This document shows positions 60,061 through 64,000 of a stretch of 64,000 bases of DNA, piece after piece. The notes under the pieces are model-generated. The model made no database searches. It saw only the letters and a list, made by a program, of their open reading frames with translations, and was not told where the DNA came from. The stretch comes from Glo-17 sp964637835 (lineage in GTDB: Bacteria; Krumholzibacteriota; Krumholzibacteriia; LZORAL124-64-63). A program made the position numbers and the translations under genes. The DNA lies in contig CAZWYF010000012.1 of NCBI GenBank assembly GCA_964637835.1, forward strand, positions 17,782 through 81,781. Reading direction: 5' to 3'. How positions within the stretch are numbered: position 1 is the first letter of the stretch; every line of letters starts with the position of its first letter.

Positions 60061-61248
60061 TCAGGGGCCGGGAGCGCGTTGCCGGCCAGGATCCACGGCC
60101 GGCACGAAGGGCACCACCACCAGCAGCGTGAGCACGGCCAGCGCCGCGCCGGCGGCGAAGATGGCCCCCAGCCCCTGCCAGCCGAACACGACGCCGCCCA
60201 GCAGCGGGCCCAGCGTCTGTCCGCCCCGCAGGACGGTGCCGTTGAGCGCGAGGAACGCGCCCCGGTGCTCGGTGGGCGCCAGGCCCGCCAGCACCGTCAT
60301 CAGCGCCGGCATGTTCAGCCCCATGGCGCAGCCGTTGAGCAGCACCGGCAGGATGAGCAGCCAGGGCGAGGAGAGCCAGCCGATGAGCGCGAGGGCCGCG
60401 GCGTAGAGGACGAAGGAGATGGCGATGATCCGCCGGGGCCGCATCCGGTCGGAGATCCAGCCCGACATCACCGAGAGCAACCCGGTGGCCGCCGAGCCCC
60501 CGGTCAGGTACAGGCCGATCACCAGCGGCGAGAAGCCGAAGCGCCGGTCCAGCAGCACGGGGAAGTAGGTGAGGATGGCGCCGTAGAGCAGGATGAAGGT
60601 GACCAGGCTGACGGTGAAGCTCGCACCCACCGGCGGTCGCCAGACCCGGCGGGCCACGGCGCCCAGGTAGTCGCGCAGGGTCTGCTCGTTGCGGGGTTCG
60701 GGATTGCGGAGCCTGAACTGCACCGCCAGGGCCACCGGGATCGCGGCCGCCGCCAGGGCGAACGGCCAGCGCCAGCCGAGCTCGGCCAGGGCGCCGCCCA
60801 CGCCGGGGTAGGCGGCGGTGCCCACGCTCAGCACGGTCATGTTGATGCCCATGGCGGAGGCGCGGCGGCGGCCCTCGAAGAGGTCGCCCAGCAGGGCGAG
60901 GTTCAGGGCCCCCAGCGACGCCGCGCCCACGCCCTGCAGGAACCGCAGCACCAGCAGCTGGGTGAAGCTGCCGGCGAAGGCGCAGGCCACACCCGCCAGG
61001 GCGAAGAGCCACAGCGACGGCGCGATCACCCGCCGCCGGCCGAACCGGTCGGCGAGCACGCCCGCCACCGGCGTGAGCAGGGCGCCGGGCACGGTGAAGA
61101 TGGTGATCAGCAGCCCGGTCCGCTGGGGCGAGATGCCGAACACGTCGGCGATGCGCGGCAGCGCCGGCGCCACGCTGGAGACGCCCAGGACGGCCATCAG
61201 GGTCACGCCGAAGACGATGTGCAGGTTGCGGTCGCGCCAGAGGTTCAT
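60061..61248 (-). CDS. MFS transporter
   Basis: 395 aa with twelve membrane segments. The signature loop is GVLADRFGRRRVI after TM2; the family element LQGVGAASLGALNLALLGDLF follows in TM4. The second half repeats the loop as SGWISDRMRPRRII. Resembles drug/sugar efflux proteins of the DHA1 type; substrate unknown. Start is ATG 61248 (MNLWRDRNLHIVFGV); a longer reading from 61290 adds only a basic leader. Its stop abuts the 55-bp repeat before the gap, so it may be co-transcribed with the cytolysin-like gene. Confidence 0.88.
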   Translation of the reverse strand: MNLWRDRNLHIVFGVTLMAVLGVSSVAPALPRIADVFGISPQRTGLLITIFTVPGALLTPVAGVLADRFGRRRVIAPSLWLFALAGVACAFAGSFTQLLVLRFLQGVGAASLGALNLALLGDLFEGRRRASAMGINMTVLSVGTAAYPGVGGALAELGWRWPFALAAAAIPVALAVQFRLRNPEPRNEQTLRDYLGAVARRVWRPPVGASFTVSLVTFILLYGAILTYFPVLLDRRFGFSPLVIGLYLTGGSAATGLLSVMSGWISDRMRPRRIIAISFVLYAAALALIGWLSSPWLLILPVLLNGCAMGLNMPALMTVLAGLAPTEHRGAFLALNGTVLRGGQTLGPLLGGVVFGWQGLGAIFAAGAALAVLTLLVVVPFVPAVDPGRQRAPGP

Positions 61249-61454
61249 GCCCGAAGCATAGGCGATGCGGCGTCGGCGTCCAGCAGACACCGGCCGGTGG
61301 CCGGGCGATCGCCCGCCTCCCGGGCCTCATGATCGTGACCGCCGGGCGGGCCGCCTGGCGCCGGGGCGTTGCCGTCGGGCCGCGATTGCGGCACCATGAG
61401 AGGACCGACGGCCGCCGCGGATCCGCGGCCGACATCATCCCCGAGGAGGCGTCC

Positions 61455-61907
61455 ATGAACCGCGTCCAGGAGAATCTCCGGCTGCTGGCCATCTTCCACT
61501 TCGTGTACGCCGGCGTGGTGCTGCTGGGCTCGCTGATGCCGGCGTTCTGGCTGCTCATCGCCTCGGTGTGGTGGCCGGAGCTGGCCGCCGAGGCCGGGCG
61601 CGATGCCGACGCCGGCGCCCTGGCCGCGAGCAGCGCCCTGGGCGCCGCCCTGGTGGGCACCGCCGTGGTGCTGGCCTGGATCTGGGCGGCGGCGCTGGCC
61701 TACGCCGGCCGCAGCCTCATGGCCGGACGCCGCCACACCTTCTGCATGGTGGTGGCGGCCATCGCCTGCCTGAACGTCCCGCTGGGCACGGTGCTGGGCG
61801 TGGCGACGCTGGTGGTGCTCAACCGCGAGGAGACGCGCGCGCTCTTCGCCGACGGATCCGGCGGCGACCCGGCCGGCCGGACCCGCGACCAGGGCGCGGG
61901 GATCTGA
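61455..61907 (+). CDS. Small four-helix membrane protein
   Basis: 150 aa from ATG 61455 after GAGGAGG. Four hydrophobic segments are seen: FHFVYAGVVLLGSLMPAFWLLIASVWW, AALVGTAVVLAWIWAAALAYAG, MVVAAIACLNVPLGTVLGVATLVVL. The pattern (leader MNRVQENLRLLAIFHFVYAG, late CLNVPLGTVLGV) is that of a common family of small membrane proteins of unknown function found in many high-GC bacteria. It is divergent from the MFS gene, with 206 bases between them that hold no further feature I can support. Confidence 0.72.
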   Translation: MNRVQENLRLLAIFHFVYAGVVLLGSLMPAFWLLIASVWWPELAAEAGRDADAGALAASSALGAALVGTAVVLAWIWAAALAYAGRSLMAGRRHTFCMVVAAIACLNVPLGTVLGVATLVVLNREETRALFADGSGGDPAGRTRDQGAGI

Positions 61908-61986
61908 AGGACATGGCGGTGGCGCGGCGGCTGGCCGCCGCCGCGCCGTGATCCTGGCCGCCGGCACGGGACCGGCGCCGGGCCGC

Positions 61987-62694
61987 CTACTGGAACAGCG
62001 CCTTGACCTGCGTCAACGACTGCCCCTCCACCGCCACGGAGCCCTCGAAGGTGATGGTGGGATTATCCAGGCCCAGCTCCCACATCTGGAAGATGTAGAA
62101 CATCAGCGGATCGCCGTGGTGGAAGCCCACCTCGTCGACGTCCGCCATGAGCGCGGCCCAGTCCGGCTCCGGCGCGTTGCCGCCGAGGGTCATGCTGTCC
62201 CACCCGTCCGGCCAGGTGTCCGACTGCGAGGGCACCTCGAACGTGAAGGACCGCCAGCCCTCGCCGGGCTCGGGGATGAACTCGCCCAGGGTGAACGCGA
62301 CCCAGTCGTCGCTGATATCCTCCGGGGTGTCGTTGTCGTCCCGGAGCATGAGCGTGCAGTTGCGACCCTCGGCCGAGAAGTCCACGGCGATGGTGATCAG
62401 GTCGACGCCGATGGTGGTGACGCCGGCGCTGCGGTAGTCGCCGCAGAAGACGGACGTGGGATCGGTGGTGGACGGCCAGGGCGCGAAGGTGTCCAGCCCC
62501 CAGGCGTGGAGGTAGGCCCCGGGGTTGCCGCCCTCGGGCTCGATCTGCTCCTGCGGGAAGTAGGACCAGCCGCCCACGTTGCTGCCGCCGTCGAAGGTCT
62601 CGATGAACGTCTCGGCCGGCGCCGTGGCCACGAGCAGGACGGTGAGGCCGACGGTCAGGAGCGCAGGGCGCAGGTTCGGTGGCGATTTGATCAT
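61987..62694 (-). CDS. Exported protein with jelly-roll-like domain
   Basis: 235 aa. Signal peptide MIKSPPNLRPALLTVGLTVLLVATAPAE, then ETFIETFDGGSNVGGWSYFP, a start shared by many secreted laminin-G-like or CBM-like beta-sandwich domains. Later come DLITIAVDFSAEGRN and WELGLDNPTITFE. Likely a carbohydrate- or surface-binding module; no catalytic part. GGGAGG precedes ATG 62694. Downstream of the selenoprotein candidate on the same strand, 149 bases away. Confidence 0.68.
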   Translation of the reverse strand: MIKSPPNLRPALLTVGLTVLLVATAPAETFIETFDGGSNVGGWSYFPQEQIEPEGGNPGAYLHAWGLDTFAPWPSTTDPTSVFCGDYRSAGVTTIGVDLITIAVDFSAEGRNCTLMLRDDNDTPEDISDDWVAFTLGEFIPEPGEGWRSFTFEVPSQSDTWPDGWDSMTLGGNAPEPDWAALMADVDEVGFHHGDPLMFYIFQMWELGLDNPTITFEGSVAVEGQSLTQVKALFQ

Positions 62695-62843
62695 CGTGGA
62701 CCTCCCTGTGGAATCGGTGGCCGTCGAGCGGGACGACCACGCCGGTGGTGGCGACCGGGATCCCGTCCGCGTCCAGACGAGATCCCGGGCCCGTGATGAT
62801 CGCACATACGGGAGTCGAAGACCATGGTTTCGCGGGGCCGGCC

Positions 62844-64000
62844 TCAGCCGCCGCTGGCCGCCTCGAACCGCTCCAGCGTCTCGCGGAAGCCCTGGTGATC
62901 GGGCGCCAGGCGCACCGCCTCCCGCTGATGCGCGAGCGCCTGCTCCACCTGGCCCGCCCTGAAGGCCACCTGGGCGGCGGTGTCCAGGATGTTGGCGCGC
63001 GTGGCGTCGTCCTGGGCCAGTTCGGCGCCGCGGACGGCGAGGTCGTACGCCTCGTCGAGGTTCACGCCGTTCTCGAAGCACCACCAGGCGAAGTCGTTGA
63101 GGGCGACGGGGTCGTCCCGCCAGCTGTCCGGCAGGGCCTCGCGCTTCAGGCGCAGGGCCTGCTCCACGTCCTTGTCGATGAGCAGGGCGGCATCCACGAG
63201 CAGCTCGCGCCGGAAGCCCTGCGCCGCGGGGTCTTCGGCGTCCGCGGTCACGGCGAGGGCGCGCTCCAGGAAGGGGACGTACTCGTCCGGCGGGGCGATC
63301 TGGCGCGTGATGCTGGCGACCATGAGGACCTGGTCGAGGGTGGCGTCGGGATCGCGCAGGACGGCCTCGCCCTCGGCCAGCAGCTGCGGGCCGGTGAACT
63401 GGCCCTGCTGGGCGCCGTAGTACATGGCCATGAAGATCTTGCCGCGCAGCTCCTCGGTGAGGGCCGGATCCAGGGCCATGGCCTTGCGGTAGTAGTCCAC
63501 CGCATCGGCGCTGGCGAAGACGGCCTCGCTGTGCTGGGCCAGCGAGAGGGCCAGGTCCAGGGTGGGCTGATCGGCGAACGCGACGCGCTTCCGGGCGATG
63601 GTGCGGCGGTCGTCCCGCGCGCGGTCCACCTGCTCGATGAAGCCGTCCACGCCGGCATAGCCCGCCCACCGGTCGGTGACCTCGCCCTGGCGGTCGACCA
63701 TGGCGAAGGTGGGGTAGACGCGCACCTCGTATCGCTGCGCGAGATCCTTCCCGGCGCCCTTCTCGCAGTCGTTCTTCAGCAGGATCACCTTCTCGGCCAG
63801 GTAGCTGCGCAGGCGCTCGTTCTCCTTCGCCTCACGGGCGAAGACCTGGCAGCCGCCTCACCACTCGGTGAAGAAGTCGATGAGGATGGGCTTGCCGTGC
63901 TGCCGGGAGAGGTCCAGGGCCTGGTCCCAGGTGGTGGCGGTCCGGTCTTGGGCGGTGCGGTCTTGGGCGGTCCGGTCTTGGGCGGTCCGGTCTTGGGCGG
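62844..64000 (-). CDS. Thioredoxin-fold TPR protein, probable selenoprotein (UGA at the active site), 5' partial
   Basis: The minus-strand frame runs from the window edge to 62844 with one in-frame UGA (63860-63858). Around it: PILIDFFTEW-UGA-GGCQVF, then RVYPTFAMVDRQG with the cis-proline of thioredoxins. UGA stands where the first Cys of W-C-x-x-C belongs, which is the usual site of selenocysteine in redox proteins. A SECIS-like hairpin begins 13 bases after it. The other Cys is kept. After the thioredoxin domain follow about 230 residues of TPR-like helices (AVDYYRKAMALDPALTEELRGKIFMAMYYGAQQG). Upstream is an AQDRT repeat. A TGC to TGA error or a pseudogene is the alternative; without UGA decoding, translation could only restart at ATG 63788 and lose the active site. 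Confidence 0.72.
63824..63844 (-). promoter_or_regulatory. SECIS-like hairpin downstream of the in-frame UGA
   Basis: In the mRNA, UCUUCGCC pairs with GGCGAAGG (8 bp, one U-G pair) around the loop CGUGA. The loop starts 21 bases after UGA and has G as its second base. This agrees with the bacterial SECIS rule (loop 16-37 bases after UGA, a G in its first two positions). Confidence 0.6.
63936..64000. repeat. 15-bp tandem repeat at the window edge
   Basis: Unit ggcggtccggtcttg: four copies (63936, 63951 with one change, 63966, 63981) and the first five bases of a fifth, running out of the window. It keeps the reading frame and codes AQDRT on the minus strand, between the presumed signal peptide and the thioredoxin domain. 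Confidence 0.9.

Noticed and set aside
57076..61332. Very long open frame on the plus strand (over 1400 codons) across the peptidase, cytolysin and MFS genes
   Set aside because: Low-complexity Arg/Ala/Gly-rich product that runs through an N gap, opposite to genes with clear motifs; a product of high GC content.
1..64000. tRNA, rRNA, transposase, integrase or phage genes
   Set aside because: None recognised by eye in the short intergenic spaces or among the products; base composition is even, with no clear imported island.

Overview
This is a 64 kb piece of a very GC-rich chromosome from a Gram-negative (diderm) bacterium. Evidence for two membranes includes a lipid-A type acyltransferase, many signal peptides and lipoboxes, several beta-barrel outer-membrane proteins, a chaperone-usher cluster and a BamA-like protein. 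Nearly all genes start after a GGAGG-type ribosome-binding site, with ATG, GTG or, once, TTG. Three runs of exactly 100 N mark a scaffolded, probably metagenome-derived assembly. The gene mix (maltodextrin ABC importer plus amylases with a glucodextranase-type domain, DUF5916 protein, phosphobutyryltransferase-butyrate kinase fusion) would fit an uncultured lineage near the FCB group, such as Eisenbacteria or Krumholzibacteriota. That placement is an inference and no marker gene here settles it. No rRNA, tRNA, CRISPR array, transposase or phage gene was seen, and no stretch above about 300 bases lacks a gene.

Layout. 1-7265: PAP2 phosphatase (cut by the window edge and a gap), a decayed carbohydrate-binding/esterase gene, an LpxL-like acyltransferase, a lipoprotein and a TPR protein. 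7262-13216: a non-classical chaperone-usher locus (usher, chaperone, two DUF4402 subunits and a divergent small secreted protein). 13282-14942: a secreted protein and a ParB-like domain protein. 15016-27234: a maltodextrin locus on the minus strand, in transcription order lipoprotein amylase, malK-type ATPase, binding protein, malF-type permease with a sensor-like extension, malG-type permease, a free glucodextranase-C-like protein, an outer-membrane barrel, and a secreted amylase carrying the same glucodextranase-C-like domain. 27330-36535: an EamA exporter, a hybrid sensor kinase, a Tat-exported epimerase-like protein, phosphobutyryltransferase, a phosphobutyryltransferase-butyrate kinase fusion and an L,D-transpeptidase.

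36801-44023 is the most unusual block. It is a tightly coupled plus-strand operon of a lysine 2,3-aminomutase-like radical SAM enzyme, two D-Ala-D-Ala-ligase-like ATP-grasp enzymes, a GNAT-deacetylase fusion and a second GNAT, followed by a MurC-like ligase and a strong terminator. It looks like a pathway that makes and ligates a beta-amino acid, possibly beta-lysine, to an unknown acceptor.

44201-64000: a signalling protein with a blocked receiver, an ECF sigma/anti-sigma pair, a DUF5916 protein, a second deacetylase-like protein with an unknown C-terminal domain, a BamA-like barrel, a SIMPL protein, a TPR protein, an S9 peptidase, a lipoprotein of the cholesterol-dependent cytolysin family without the undecapeptide, an MFS transporter and small exported proteins. 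At the right edge lies a thioredoxin-TPR gene with an in-frame UGA exactly at the first active-site cysteine and a SECIS-like hairpin behind it: a probable selenoprotein.
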